Assembly (NCBI RefSeq): GCF_003268675.1
Contig: NZ_CP029378.1
Coordinates: forward strand, 5,642,001-5,706,000
From: Streptomyces bacillaris
GTDB lineage: Bacteria; Actinomycetota; Actinomycetes; Streptomycetales; Streptomycetaceae
Reading direction: 5' to 3'
Length of the DNA stretch: 64,000 bases
Shown: positions 1-10,648 of the stretch, in pieces
Layout of the letters: each line of letters opens with the position of its first letter
How positions within the stretch are numbered: the stretch's first letter is position 1
Translations under genes and position numbers: made by a program
Notes under the pieces: model-generated
Told to the model about the DNA's origin: nothing
The model's database searches: none
The model's input: the letters and a program-made list of their open reading frames with translations, nothing else

Positions 1-647
1 CCGGGCGCATCGCCGTGGAGGAGGGGGTGACCGCCGTTGCCCTGCACGGCAGGACCACTGCCCAGCACTACGGCGGCACCGCCGACTGGGACGCCATCGC
101 CCGGCTCAAGGAGCACGTCCCCGAGATTCCCGTGCTCGGCAACGGGGACATCTGGTGCGCCGACGACGCCCTGCGGATGATGCGCGAGACCGGGTGCGAC
201 GGGGTCGTGGTCGGGCGCGGGTGCCTCGGGCGGCCCTGGCTCTTCGCCGACCTGGTCAGTGCCATGGAGGGGCGTACGGAACGGCACGCGCCCACCCTGC
301 GCGAGGTCGCGGACGTCATGGTGCGCCATGCGACGCTCCTGGGGGAGTGGATCGGTGACGAGGCCCGGGGCGTCATCGACTTCCGCAAGCACGTCGCCTG
401 GTATCTCAAGGGCTTCGCCGTCGGCTCCGAGATGCGCAAGAAGCTCGCCATCACCTCCTCGCTGGAGGAGCTGGCCTCCCAGCTGCACGAGCTGGACCTC
501 GACCAGCCCTGGCCGGACGGCGCCGACGGGCCCCGGGGGCGGACCTCCGGCAACAACCGGGTCGTCCTGCCGGACGGCTGGCTCAAGGACCCGTACGACT
601 GCGCCGGGGTCAGCGCCGACGCGGAGCTGGACACCTCCGGCGGCTGA
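1..647 (+). CDS. dusB: tRNA-dihydrouridine synthase, DusB-like, 3' part
   Basis: The reading frame is open from the window edge, so only the C-terminal part (about 215 residues) is present. The family reduces uridines in the tRNA D-loop with FMN and NADPH. Visible hallmarks are the phosphate-binding strand GNGDIWCADDALRMM followed by GCDGVVVGRGCLGRPWLF, which closes the TIM barrel, and then the helical tRNA-binding domain (FRKHVAWYLKGF). The frame ends in TGA at 645-647. The catalytic Cys lies upstream of the window. The next gene (GntR) converges on it. The internal GTG at 15 is not the true start. Confidence 0.9.
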   Translation, partial: GRIAVEEGVTAVALHGRTTAQHYGGTADWDAIARLKEHVPEIPVLGNGDIWCADDALRMMRETGCDGVVVGRGCLGRPWLFADLVSAMEGRTERHAPTLREVADVMVRHATLLGEWIGDEARGVIDFRKHVAWYLKGFAVGSEMRKKLAITSSLEELASQLHELDLDQPWPDGADGPRGRTSGNNRVVLPDGWLKDPYDCAGVSADAELDTSGG

Positions 648-651
648 GGCG

Positions 652-748
652 GCGGGAGCCCGGGCCCGTACCCGTACCTGCGCGGAAGCCGGGTCCGTGT
701 CCCCGCCCGCGATGCGTACCCGCGCGGGAGCCGGGCCCGTTTCCGTAC
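652..748. repeat. three imperfect direct repeats in a convergent gap
   Basis: The gap between the dusB stop and the GntR stop holds three related copies of a motif close to GCGGGAGCCGGGCCCGT, beginning near 652, 682 and 724, each followed by CCGTAC-like sequence. No coding frame explains it. Part can fold, so it may serve as a bidirectional transcription end, but no clean terminator stem is seen. Confidence 0.5.
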
Positions 749-811
749 GCGTACGGCTCGTGCCCCGGCCTCTGCCCTCGTCGTACGTCCAGGGCCCCGT
801 ACCCGTAAGCC

Positions 812-1567
812 TCAGCCCGTCACGTCCGGGCCCGCCCGCCGCTCCAGCGGCGCCGCCGCCGCGGAGTTCATCACGTTGAAGACCACGCTGCCCGCCCGGT
901 AGCGGTCGTCCGTCCACTCGATGGCCCGGCCCGCCGCCGTGCACGACAGGTGGCGCTGGCGCAGCAGCGGGCTGGCGCGGCGGACCTGGAGGAGGCGGGC
1001 GTCCTCGCTGCCGGCCGCCACCGCGTCGATCAGGTGCTCGCCGTAGTGCGCCACGATGTCCGCCCGCTCCGCGATGCTGTCCATGATCGAGACGCAGTCC
1101 TCCGGCAGCTCCAGGACCGCCGGGGCCACCCAGTCCGCGTACACCGTCCGCTCGACCATCACCGGTTCGCCGTCCAGGTGGCGCAGGCGCAGGACGTAGA
1201 GGATCTCGGTGCCCGGCTCCGCGTCCAGGCGGTCGGCCTCCTCGTCGGTGGCCGGGCGCAGGGTGCGGGTCAGGATGCGGCTGGTGACCTCGCACCCCAT
1301 GGCCTGTGCCCACTGCGCGAAGCTGTTGAGCTGTTGGAAGCTCTGGCGGCGCTCCTGGCGCAGGACCACCCGCCGGGCCCCCTGCCGGGAGCCGATCAGG
1401 CCCTCGGAGGCCAGCAGCGCCACCGCCTGGCGGACCGTGCCGCGGGAGACCGACCAGCGGGTGGCGAGGTCGCTCTCGGAGGGCAGCCGGGAGCCCAGCG
1501 GGTACGTGCCCGTCCGGATGGCGTGCCGCAGCGACTCGGCGATCTCCCGGTAGCGCGTAGCGCCCAC
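812..1567 (-). CDS. GntR/HutC-type transcriptional regulator
   Basis: A 251-aa one-component repressor. Residues about 5-70 form the GntR winged helix (RYREIAESLRHAIRTGTYPL, then LPSESDLATRWSVSRGTVRQ). The rest is a UTRA effector domain, as in HutC, FarR and PhnR. The GTG at 1567 is chosen because a GGGGGA ribosome-binding tract sits just upstream. It is divergent from the ABC importer operon starting at 1834, so it is probably the local repressor and senses the imported solute or a breakdown product. The effector cannot be read from sequence. Confidence 0.88.
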   Translation of the reverse strand: MGATRYREIAESLRHAIRTGTYPLGSRLPSESDLATRWSVSRGTVRQAVALLASEGLIGSRQGARRVVLRQERRQSFQQLNSFAQWAQAMGCEVTSRILTRTLRPATDEEADRLDAEPGTEILYVLRLRHLDGEPVMVERTVYADWVAPAVLELPEDCVSIMDSIAERADIVAHYGEHLIDAVAAGSEDARLLQVRRASPLLRQRHLSCTAAGRAIEWTDDRYRAGSVVFNVMNSAAAAPLERRAGPDVTG

Positions 1568-1785
1568 GCGTCCCCCTTGGCTTCATGTGAACCGTGCGTT
1601 GTGTACAGGTCCGCTCTTCCGTGACGGTCCTGCCGCTCACTCTAGCGTCGTCGTGACACGTTTCGATGCGAGGTCGTTATCTACCACAAGCCCTGGATAG
1701 TGGGCTTTCCTCTTCCCGCCCTCTTGCGGCACCAGACATGGGACGTTAACTTCCCGGACACCTGGCCCGGGCGAACTGGTGCCAG

Positions 1786-1799
1786 CTTGTATGAACAAG
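1786..1799. promoter_or_regulatory. candidate GntR operator upstream of the ABC operon
   Basis: CTTGT-ATGA-ACAAG is a perfect 5-bp inverted repeat inside a longer imperfect palindrome (GCCAG before, TGGC after), 34 bases before the lipoprotein start. Its size and place suit a GntR-family dimer encoded by the divergent gene. It is identified by symmetry and position only. Confidence 0.45.
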
Positions 1800-1833
1800 T
1801 GGCCCTCACACTTCGCTTCCGGGAGATACCACC

Positions 1834-3012
1834 GTGCGCAGAGCCCGACCCCGTCCCCGTATCCGCGCCAACGGCCGTACCGTTGCCGCTCTCGCCCTCA
1901 CCACCGCCACCCTCACCGTCCTCACCGCCTGCGGTGCCGCGCCCGAGGAGAAGGCCGAGGCCGGGGCGAACGGTGTGAAGTCCGCCGACGCCACCTCGGT
2001 CGCCGACTTCGGCGGGATGGAGAAGCTGGTCGCCGCCGCCGAGAAGGAGGGCGAGCTGAACGTCATCGCCCTGCCGCCGGACTGGGCCAACTACGGCGAG
2101 CTGATCAAGACCTTCCAGGAGAAGTACAAGGTCAAGATCAAGAGCGAGACGCCGGACGCCTCCAGCGCCGACGAGATAGCCGCCGTCAAGTCCCGCAAGG
2201 GCCAGAAGCGCGCCCCCGACGTCCTCGACCTCGGCATCGCCTTCGCCCGCAGCGGCGCGGCCGAGAACCTCTTCGCCCCGTACAAGGTCACCGCCTGGGA
2301 CAAGATCCCCGACAGCCAGAAGGACGCCGACGGCCGCTGGTACAACGACTACGGCGGGTACGTCTCCATCGGCTGCGACGCCGCCCGCATCACGACCTGC
2401 CCCGAGACCTTCGCGGACCTGCTGAAGCCCGAGTACAAGGGGAAGGTCGCCCTCAACGGCAACCCGACCAAGTCCGGCTCCGCCTTCGGCGGCGTCTACG
2501 CGGCGGCCCTCGCCAACAAGGGCTCCTTCGGGGACATCCAGCCCGGCATCGACTACTTCGGCAAGCTGAAGAAGAGCGGCAACTTCATCCCCGTCGAGTC
2601 CACCCCGGCCACCGTCGAGAAGGGCGAGACGCCCATCAGCATCGACTGGGACTACCTGAACGCCGGGTACGCCGACCAGTTCAAGTCCAAGGGCGTCGAC
2701 TGGAAGGTCTCCGTACCGAAGGACGGCGTCTACGCCCAGTACTACTCCCAGGCCATCAACAAGGACGCCCCGAACCCGGCGGCCGCCCGCCTGTGGATGG
2801 AGTACCTGTACAGCGCCGAGGGCCAGAACCTCTGGCTCAAGGGGTACGCCCGCCCGGTGCTGCTGCCCGCCATGACCGAGGACGGGACCGCCGACAAGAC
2901 CTTCGTCGCCAAGCTGCCCGCCGTCGAGGGCACCCCGGCCTTCCCCTCCTCCGAGGAACTGGACAAGGCCAAGGCCACGCTCTCCGAGAACTGGGACAAG
3001 GCCGTCTCCTGA
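1834..3012 (+). CDS. ABC importer solute-binding lipoprotein
   Basis: A 392-aa extracellular binding protein, family 1-like, of the spermidine/iron/2-aminoethylphosphonate class. The N-terminus has an Arg-rich n-region, a hydrophobic stretch and lipobox LTAC with the lipidated Cys at about residue 33. The mature part begins after an acidic linker and ends in SENWDKAVS. The GTG start at 1834 follows a GGGAGA ribosome-binding site. The stop overlaps the next ATG (TGATG), so it is the first gene of a coupled operon. The ligand is uncertain: the gene set resembles 2-aminoethylphosphonate systems, but iron or polyamine importers share this architecture. Confidence 0.85.
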   Translation: MRRARPRPRIRANGRTVAALALTTATLTVLTACGAAPEEKAEAGANGVKSADATSVADFGGMEKLVAAAEKEGELNVIALPPDWANYGELIKTFQEKYKVKIKSETPDASSADEIAAVKSRKGQKRAPDVLDLGIAFARSGAAENLFAPYKVTAWDKIPDSQKDADGRWYNDYGGYVSIGCDAARITTCPETFADLLKPEYKGKVALNGNPTKSGSAFGGVYAAALANKGSFGDIQPGIDYFGKLKKSGNFIPVESTPATVEKGETPISIDWDYLNAGYADQFKSKGVDWKVSVPKDGVYAQYYSQAINKDAPNPAAARLWMEYLYSAEGQNLWLKGYARPVLLPAMTEDGTADKTFVAKLPAVEGTPAFPSSEELDKAKATLSENWDKAVS

Positions 3013-3929
3013 TGACCGTCTCCCACCCGTCCGCCGCCCCGGGACCCGGGGCGGCCGCCGCCGGGGCCGTCGGCCGTACGCGCCGCCGCCGGCCGGCCCG
3101 CGCCTGGCTCGGCGCGCTCCCGCTGCTCGTCTTCGCCGGGCTCTGCTTCGGGCTGCCCGCCGGAGCCCTGCTGTACGGGGCCATCACCCGTACCGACCCG
3201 GCCTCCGGCGCCACCGAACTCACCGCCGAACACCTCCAGCGCTCGCTCCAGGGGCCCTACCTCACCTCGCTCACCGGAAGCGTCCAGCTCTCCGCGCTGA
3301 CCGCCGCCATCGCCACCGTCGTCGGCGTGCTGATCGCCCAGGCCGTCGTCACCTCCCGGCGGGCCGCCCTGCGCGGGGCCGTGCTCACCGCCTCCGGGGT
3401 GCTCGCCAACTTCGGCGGCGTCCCGCTGGCCTTCGCCTTCATCGCCACCCTCGGCATCTCCGGTGTGGTCACCCAGCTCGGGAACCTCGACGCGCTCGGC
3501 TGGAACCTCTACTCCTTCACCGGACTCACCGTCATCTACCTCTACTTCCTCATCCCGCTCATGGTGATCGTCGTCGTCCCCGCCCTGGACGGGCTGCGCC
3601 CCCAGTGGCGCGAGGCCGCCCGCAACAACGGCGCCACCGCCTGGCAGTTCTGGCGGTACGTCGGACTGCCGGTGCTCGCGCCCTCGCTGCTCGGCGGGTT
3701 CGTCCTCCTCTTCGGCAGCGCCTTCGCCGCGCACGCCACCGCCGCCGCCCTGGTCGGCGGCTCCGTACCACTGGTCACCCTGAAGATCGCCGACGCGCTC
3801 TCCGGGAACGTCCTGGTCGGCCAGGAGAACGTGGCCCTGGCGCTGAGCCTCGACATGATCGTCATCGCCGGACTGGTGATGGCGGTCTATCTGCCCCTCC
3901 AGCGACGGAGTTCCCGATGGCTGCACTGA
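3012..3929 (+). CDS. ABC importer permease, first subunit
   Basis: A 305-aa inner-membrane subunit with about six hydrophobic segments. The conserved cytoplasmic EAA-type loop is visible as WREAARNNGATAWQFWRYVGLP, which docks on the ATPase. The ATG overlaps the stop of the binding-protein gene (TGATG), and its end overlaps the start of the second permease by 13 bases, which means tight co-translation. The N-terminus (about 35 residues) is Ala/Arg-rich and cytoplasmic. Confidence 0.88.
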   Translation: MTVSHPSAAPGPGAAAAGAVGRTRRRRPARAWLGALPLLVFAGLCFGLPAGALLYGAITRTDPASGATELTAEHLQRSLQGPYLTSLTGSVQLSALTAAIATVVGVLIAQAVVTSRRAALRGAVLTASGVLANFGGVPLAFAFIATLGISGVVTQLGNLDALGWNLYSFTGLTVIYLYFLIPLMVIVVVPALDGLRPQWREAARNNGATAWQFWRYVGLPVLAPSLLGGFVLLFGSAFAAHATAAALVGGSVPLVTLKIADALSGNVLVGQENVALALSLDMIVIAGLVMAVYLPLQRRSSRWLH

Positions 3930-4972
3930 CCACCGCCGCCCCGGCCACCGAGGCGCCCGTCCCGGTGAAGCCCGCACGCCGTCCGCGCCCGCGCTACTGG
4001 CGCGGAGCCGTCCTGGCCGTCGCCGGGCTCTACTTCGTCACCCCGCTGCTCTCCTCGTTCGTCTTCACGGTCCACGTGCCGAACCAGGGCCTCACCTTCG
4101 AGGCGTACAGCGGCATCCTGTCGGCCGACGGCTTCACCGAGAGCCTCTTCCTCTCGCTCTCCCTCGCCGCCGCCACCATCGCGCTCGCCCTGCTGCTCGT
4201 CGTCCCCGCCCTCGTCGCGGTGCGGCTCGGGCCGCCCCGGCTGCGGGCCGTCGTGGAGGTCGTCTGCATGCTGCCGCTGGTGGTGCCGCCGATCGCCCTG
4301 GTGACCGGGATCGCCACCGTGCTGCGCTGGGGGCCCGACCACTTCTCGCGCACCCCGCTCTACCAGACCTTCCTGGCCGTCCAGAACGAGTCGTTCCCGG
4401 TGGTCCTGGTCCTCGCCTACACCGTGCTGGCGCTGCCCTTCGTGCACCGCTCGCTGGACGCGGGGCTGCGGGCCGTGGACGTGCCCACGCTGGTGGAGGC
4501 GGCCCGGAACTGCGGAGCGAGCCGGTTGCAGGTGATCGTCAGCGTGATCCTGCCCAACCTGCGCTCCTCGCTCGCCGGGGCCTCGTTCCTGACCCTGGCG
4601 CTGGTGCTCGGTGAGTACACCGTCGCCTCGCTGCTGGGCTTCCGGCCCTTCGCGGTGTGGATCGTCACCGTCTCCGGCGCCGAGGCCCGGATGTCGGTCG
4701 CCGTCTCGCTGCTGTCGCTGCTCATCACCTGGGCCCTGCTGCTCATCCTCTCGCGCGCCGGAACCGGGTCGTCCGCCTCCGCCACCGCGATTCCCGCCGG
4801 CCCCGCCGCCTCCGCTCCGGCCGTTCCCGCCGCCGGAACCGGAGCCACCGCCTCCGTCCCCGGCGTCGGAGCCGCCGGAGCCGGGGCCGCCGCGACCCCG
4901 GCCGCCACCACCCCGGGCGCCCCGGCCGCCACCCCGGCCGCCGCCCCCACCCCCGTACCCGGCAAGGAGTAG
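3917..4972 (+). CDS. ABC importer permease, second subunit
   Basis: A 351-aa partner permease. The ATG at 3917 is chosen because it lies just inside the preceding gene and is followed by an Ala/Pro-rich cytoplasmic leader and the first membrane span (LAVAGLYFVTPLLSSFVF). The EAA loop reads LVEAARNCGASRLQVIVSVILP. After the last span (about residue 280) there is an unusual tail of about 70 residues made almost only of Ala, Pro, Gly and Thr. Such a tail is not part of the family fold and probably arose by repeat expansion in GC-rich DNA. Confidence 0.87.
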   Translation: MAALTTAAPATEAPVPVKPARRPRPRYWRGAVLAVAGLYFVTPLLSSFVFTVHVPNQGLTFEAYSGILSADGFTESLFLSLSLAAATIALALLLVVPALVAVRLGPPRLRAVVEVVCMLPLVVPPIALVTGIATVLRWGPDHFSRTPLYQTFLAVQNESFPVVLVLAYTVLALPFVHRSLDAGLRAVDVPTLVEAARNCGASRLQVIVSVILPNLRSSLAGASFLTLALVLGEYTVASLLGFRPFAVWIVTVSGAEARMSVAVSLLSLLITWALLLILSRAGTGSSASATAIPAGPAASAPAVPAAGTGATASVPGVGAAGAGAAATPAATTPGAPAATPAAAPTPVPGKE

Positions 4973-4978
4973 CCACCC

Positions 4979-6154
4979 ATGTCAGCCCTGCCAGCCCCGC
5001 CCACCGCCACCACCCCCCGCTCCGGGCCGGTCCCGGCCGCCGCCGCGTCCGAGGGGCGGGCCACCACCGGGGCGCGGGTGGAGTTCCGCTCCCTGCGCCG
5101 GGCGTTCGGCCCCACCGTCGCCCTCGACGGCCTCGACCTCACCGCCGAACCCGGCGAGCTGCTCGCCCTCCTCGGCCCCTCCGGCTGCGGCAAGACCACC
5201 GCGCTGCGGGTCCTCGCCGGGTTCGAGCAGCCCGACTCCGGTGAGGTGCTGGTCGACGGCGAGGACATCACCCCCGTCCCCGCCAACCGGCGCGACGCGG
5301 GCATGGTCTTCCAGTCCTACAGCCTCTTCCCGCACCTCAACGCCCGCGACAACGTGGCCTTCGGCCCCCGGATGCGGGGCGTCGCCACGGCCGAGCGGCA
5401 CGCCGCCGCCGACGAACTGCTCGAACTCGTCGGGCTGCCCACCCACGGCGACCGCTACCCGCACCAGATGTCCGGCGGCCAGCAGCAGCGCGTCGCCCTG
5501 GCCCGCGCCCTCGCCCTGCGCCCCCGGGTCCTGCTCCTGGACGAACCGCTCTCGGCACTCGATGCCAAGGTCCGGCTCACCCTCCGCGAGGAGATCCGCC
5601 GCCTCCAGCTGGCCCTCGGGATCACCACCATCTTCGTCACCCACGACCAGGAGGAGGCGCTCTCCATGGCCGACCGGGTCGCCGTCCTCAACGCGGGCCG
5701 CCTGGAGCAGTGCGCGCCCCCGGCCGAGCTGTACGAGCGCCCCGCCACGCCGTTCGTCGCGGAGTTCGTCGGCACCATGAACCGGGTGCCGGGACAGCTG
5801 ACCGGCGACGGTTCGGTGGTCGTCGCGGGCGCCTCGCTGCCGGTCGACGGGGACGTTCCCGCAGGCCGGGGTGGGGTCGACGTCCTCATCCGGCCCGAGA
5901 GCATCGGGATCACCGCCGACCCGGAGGGCAGCGCAACGGTCGTCTCCGCCTCCTTCCTCGGCTCGGTCACCCGGGTCCTGCTCGACCTCCCGGACGGCGC
6001 CTCGGTCAAGGCCGACCTCGCCTCCCGCGACGCCACGGAGCTGGCTCCGGGGGTACGGGCCCGGGTCACCCCGGTCCGCCGGCCGGTGCTGGTCGTGCCC
6101 GCGGGGGAGAGCGCCGCGCCGGAAGCCGCCGCCGGTGACAAGGTGGACGCGTGA
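4979..6154 (+). CDS. ABC importer ATP-binding subunit
   Basis: A 391-aa ATPase. Walker A GPSGCGKTT lies at about residues 66-74, the Q-loop follows in FQSYSLFPH, the signature MSGGQQQR is near 164-171, and Walker B LLLDEPLSALD starts near 184 with the switch His in FVTHDQEE. Residues beyond about 245 form a TOBE-type regulatory domain, typical of the polyamine/iron/phosphonate (PotA/FbpC/PhnT) group. It starts 6 bases after the second permease and its stop overlaps the HAD start. Confidence 0.92.
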   Translation: MSALPAPPTATTPRSGPVPAAAASEGRATTGARVEFRSLRRAFGPTVALDGLDLTAEPGELLALLGPSGCGKTTALRVLAGFEQPDSGEVLVDGEDITPVPANRRDAGMVFQSYSLFPHLNARDNVAFGPRMRGVATAERHAAADELLELVGLPTHGDRYPHQMSGGQQQRVALARALALRPRVLLLDEPLSALDAKVRLTLREEIRRLQLALGITTIFVTHDQEEALSMADRVAVLNAGRLEQCAPPAELYERPATPFVAEFVGTMNRVPGQLTGDGSVVVAGASLPVDGDVPAGRGGVDVLIRPESIGITADPEGSATVVSASFLGSVTRVLLDLPDGASVKADLASRDATELAPGVRARVTPVRRPVLVVPAGESAAPEAAAGDKVDA

Positions 6155-6951
6155 AGGCGCCGACCGCCCCCGCCGCCGTCCTCTTCGACATGGACGGCAC
6201 GCTCGTCGACACCGAGGTGCTCTGGTGGGAGACGGCCCGCGAGGTCGCGGCCGGGCTCGGCCACCGGCTGACCGACGCGGACGCCCCCGAGGTCGTCGGC
6301 CGGGCCGTCGCCGACACCGCCGCTCATCTGATCGAGGTCACGAGCGGCGACCCTTCAACCCTCCCCGGCGCGGCGACGGGCCGGGCCACCGCTCCGGAGC
6401 GCACTGCGGCTGACCCGGCCGCCGCGCCGGAGCGCGCCGCGGCCGACCGGGCCGCCGCCCTGGAGCGCACCGCCGCCGAGCTGACCGACTCCTTCTTCCG
6501 GAAGGTCGACGCGGGCGCACCGCTGCGCCCCGGCGCCGCCGCGCTGCTGGCCTCGCTCGAAGCCGCCGGGGTGCCGTTCGCCCTGGTCAGCGCCTCGCCC
6601 CGGAGCGTGGTCGACGCGGTGGTGGCGGGGGCGCTGGCCGGGGTGGACTTCGCCTTCACGCTCTCGGCCGACGACACCGTACGGACCAAGCCGCACCCCG
6701 ATCCGTACCGGGCGGCGGCCGAGCGGTTCGCCGCCGATCCCGCCGCCTGTGTGGCGGTGGAGGACTCCCCGGACGGCACCGCATCCGCCGACGCGGCGGG
6801 GTGCGCGGTGCTGGTGGTCCCGTCGCTGCTGCCGGTCGCCCCGGGGCGGGCGCGGACGTTCGCCCGTAGCCTGGAAGAGGTGGACCTCGGGGTGCTGACC
6901 GACTGCCTGAGGCGTCCGAATCCTGAAATCCAGGGTCCGAAACCAGCGTGA
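6151..6951 (+). CDS. HAD-superfamily phosphatase, subclass IA
   Basis: A 266-aa hydrolase. Motif I is FDMDGTLVD with the nucleophile Asp at about 13; motif II is the Ser in ALVSASPR; motif III/IV lies in KPHPDPY and VAVEDSPDGT. This matches beta-phosphoglucomutase/phosphatase-like HADs. The GTG start overlaps the ATPase stop, so it is the last operon gene and may dephosphorylate the imported compound. In phosphonate operons a HAD enzyme (PhnX) cleaves phosphonoacetaldehyde, but the PhnX lysine motif is not seen, so that role is only a guess. The cap region carries an in-frame triplicated 11-residue repeat (6391-6480). Confidence 0.82.
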   Translation: MKAPTAPAAVLFDMDGTLVDTEVLWWETAREVAAGLGHRLTDADAPEVVGRAVADTAAHLIEVTSGDPSTLPGAATGRATAPERTAADPAAAPERAAADRAAALERTAAELTDSFFRKVDAGAPLRPGAAALLASLEAAGVPFALVSASPRSVVDAVVAGALAGVDFAFTLSADDTVRTKPHPDPYRAAAERFAADPAACVAVEDSPDGTASADAAGCAVLVVPSLLPVAPGRARTFARSLEEVDLGVLTDCLRRPNPEIQGPKPA

Positions 6952-7291
6952 TTCACGCCACCCTTGATCGGGGGTGCGCTCAGATGAGCGGATTGGCGGT
7001 GGCTGCACTTCTGGAAGACCTGGCACTCAGTGCCAGGTGGCAGCCTTCGGGAAGTGTACTCAGGTGCGGAATGGTCCGCTCATATGAGAGTTCAGGGTCA
7101 AGAAATGGCCATGCTGCCTTCAAGAGCTGAACGGAGGATCGCACTCCACTCGTCGGAGAGTTTCTTTAGATCTGCTGGCGGACGGGTGGTTGCGGCCTCA
7201 TGACGACCAAGTGGACGTACCCATACGCCTTCGATCTGGGTATGTTCCTCGCCGTCAGGGCAGCCACCGCGTCCTCGAGGAGTCGAGACCC
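6952..7291. promoter_or_regulatory. ppdK upstream region with three palindromes
   Basis: This 340-base non-coding stretch holds three short perfect inverted repeats: CGCTCA-GA-TGAGCG (6977-6990), ACCTGGCACT-C-AGTGCCAGGT (7018-7038, 10-bp arms) and CTCATATGAG (7079-7088). The first and third share the core CGCTCA/CTCA. They look like operators for one or two dimeric regulators of ppdK. A GAGGAG ribosome-binding site precedes the GTG at 7292. A 60-codon frame at 6948-7130 shows no protein-like composition and is not called. Confidence 0.5.
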
Positions 7292-10003
<2,712 letters not shown>

Positions 10004-10126
10004 TCCTCCACCGGGTCGGCGACCGTCGCCGGCCCGCCATCGATAGACCAACTCCGGGGATTCATAAGGGAATTGGGGCGACTCCCTCATCGGCCCGCCA
10101 CCCTGAATCGATCCCCGGAACACCCG

Positions 10127-10163
10127 GAAGCGGCGGCACCCTGTGCGGGGGTGCCGCCGCTTC
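10127..10163 (+). terminator. strong stem-loop downstream of ppdK
   Basis: A perfect 15-bp stem (10127-10141 with 10149-10163) encloses a 7-base loop, 124 bases after the ppdK stop. No U-run follows, which is common in Streptomyces. It is the likely end of the ppdK transcript. Confidence 0.8.
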
Positions 10164-10365
10164 GCCCTGTCCGGCGGGAGGCGTTCCGCTTGTTGCCGGG
10201 AAGTCGCCCCGCCCGGCCGCGGAAGCCGTTTCGCTTGTCGGTGGAATATGTGCCGTGCACCGTCCCGGAGCGGAATGTGCGCTACCGATGTGTCGTAGCA
10301 CACATTGCTTCGTTTAATACGCAAAGAAGTGCGGGTGTCCGCACGGTGGACCGGAGCCGGGACCG

Positions 10366-10403
10366 GGGTGCGGCCCATGGATCCCCACCCATGGACCGCA
10401 CCC
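10366..10403. terminator. second stem-loop, terminator or attenuator
   Basis: The arms 10366-10380 and 10389-10403 are 15 bases long with one mismatch and an 8-base loop; each arm contains CCATGG. It lies about 245 bases before the regulator gene, inside the 645-base gap 10004-10648. Besides the two hairpins, that gap shows a short palindrome ATGTGT-N6-ACACAT (10288-10305) and nothing coding. Confidence 0.5.
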
Positions 10404-10648
10404 GGCTTACCCCCGTCGGGTACGGAGCCGCACCGTCGCCCGCCGCCGCCGAACACACAAAGCCCCCCACGGCCTTCACGTGCTCATCCGGCGGGCACCG
10501 GATGCGTACCCGACGTCGTACAGCTTTTCGGGTGAAGCGGAACGGGGCGAGACGTTTCACTTCTGGCCGAAACCCCGTGGTGACCTCCTGTGACGGTCCG
10601 CATACCCTTCGGTGGGGGCAATTGCGGATGCAACAGGTGGGGGCGGTA

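Noticed and set aside
7018..7038. CIRCE/HrcA heat-shock element
   Set aside because: GGCACTC-like bases resemble a CIRCE arm, but the arms are separated by 1 base and not by 9, and ppdK is not a heat-shock gene.
6948..7130. 60-codon plus-strand frame upstream of ppdK
   Set aside because: It overlaps three palindromes, lacks a ribosome-binding site and has no protein-like composition; regulatory DNA explains it better.
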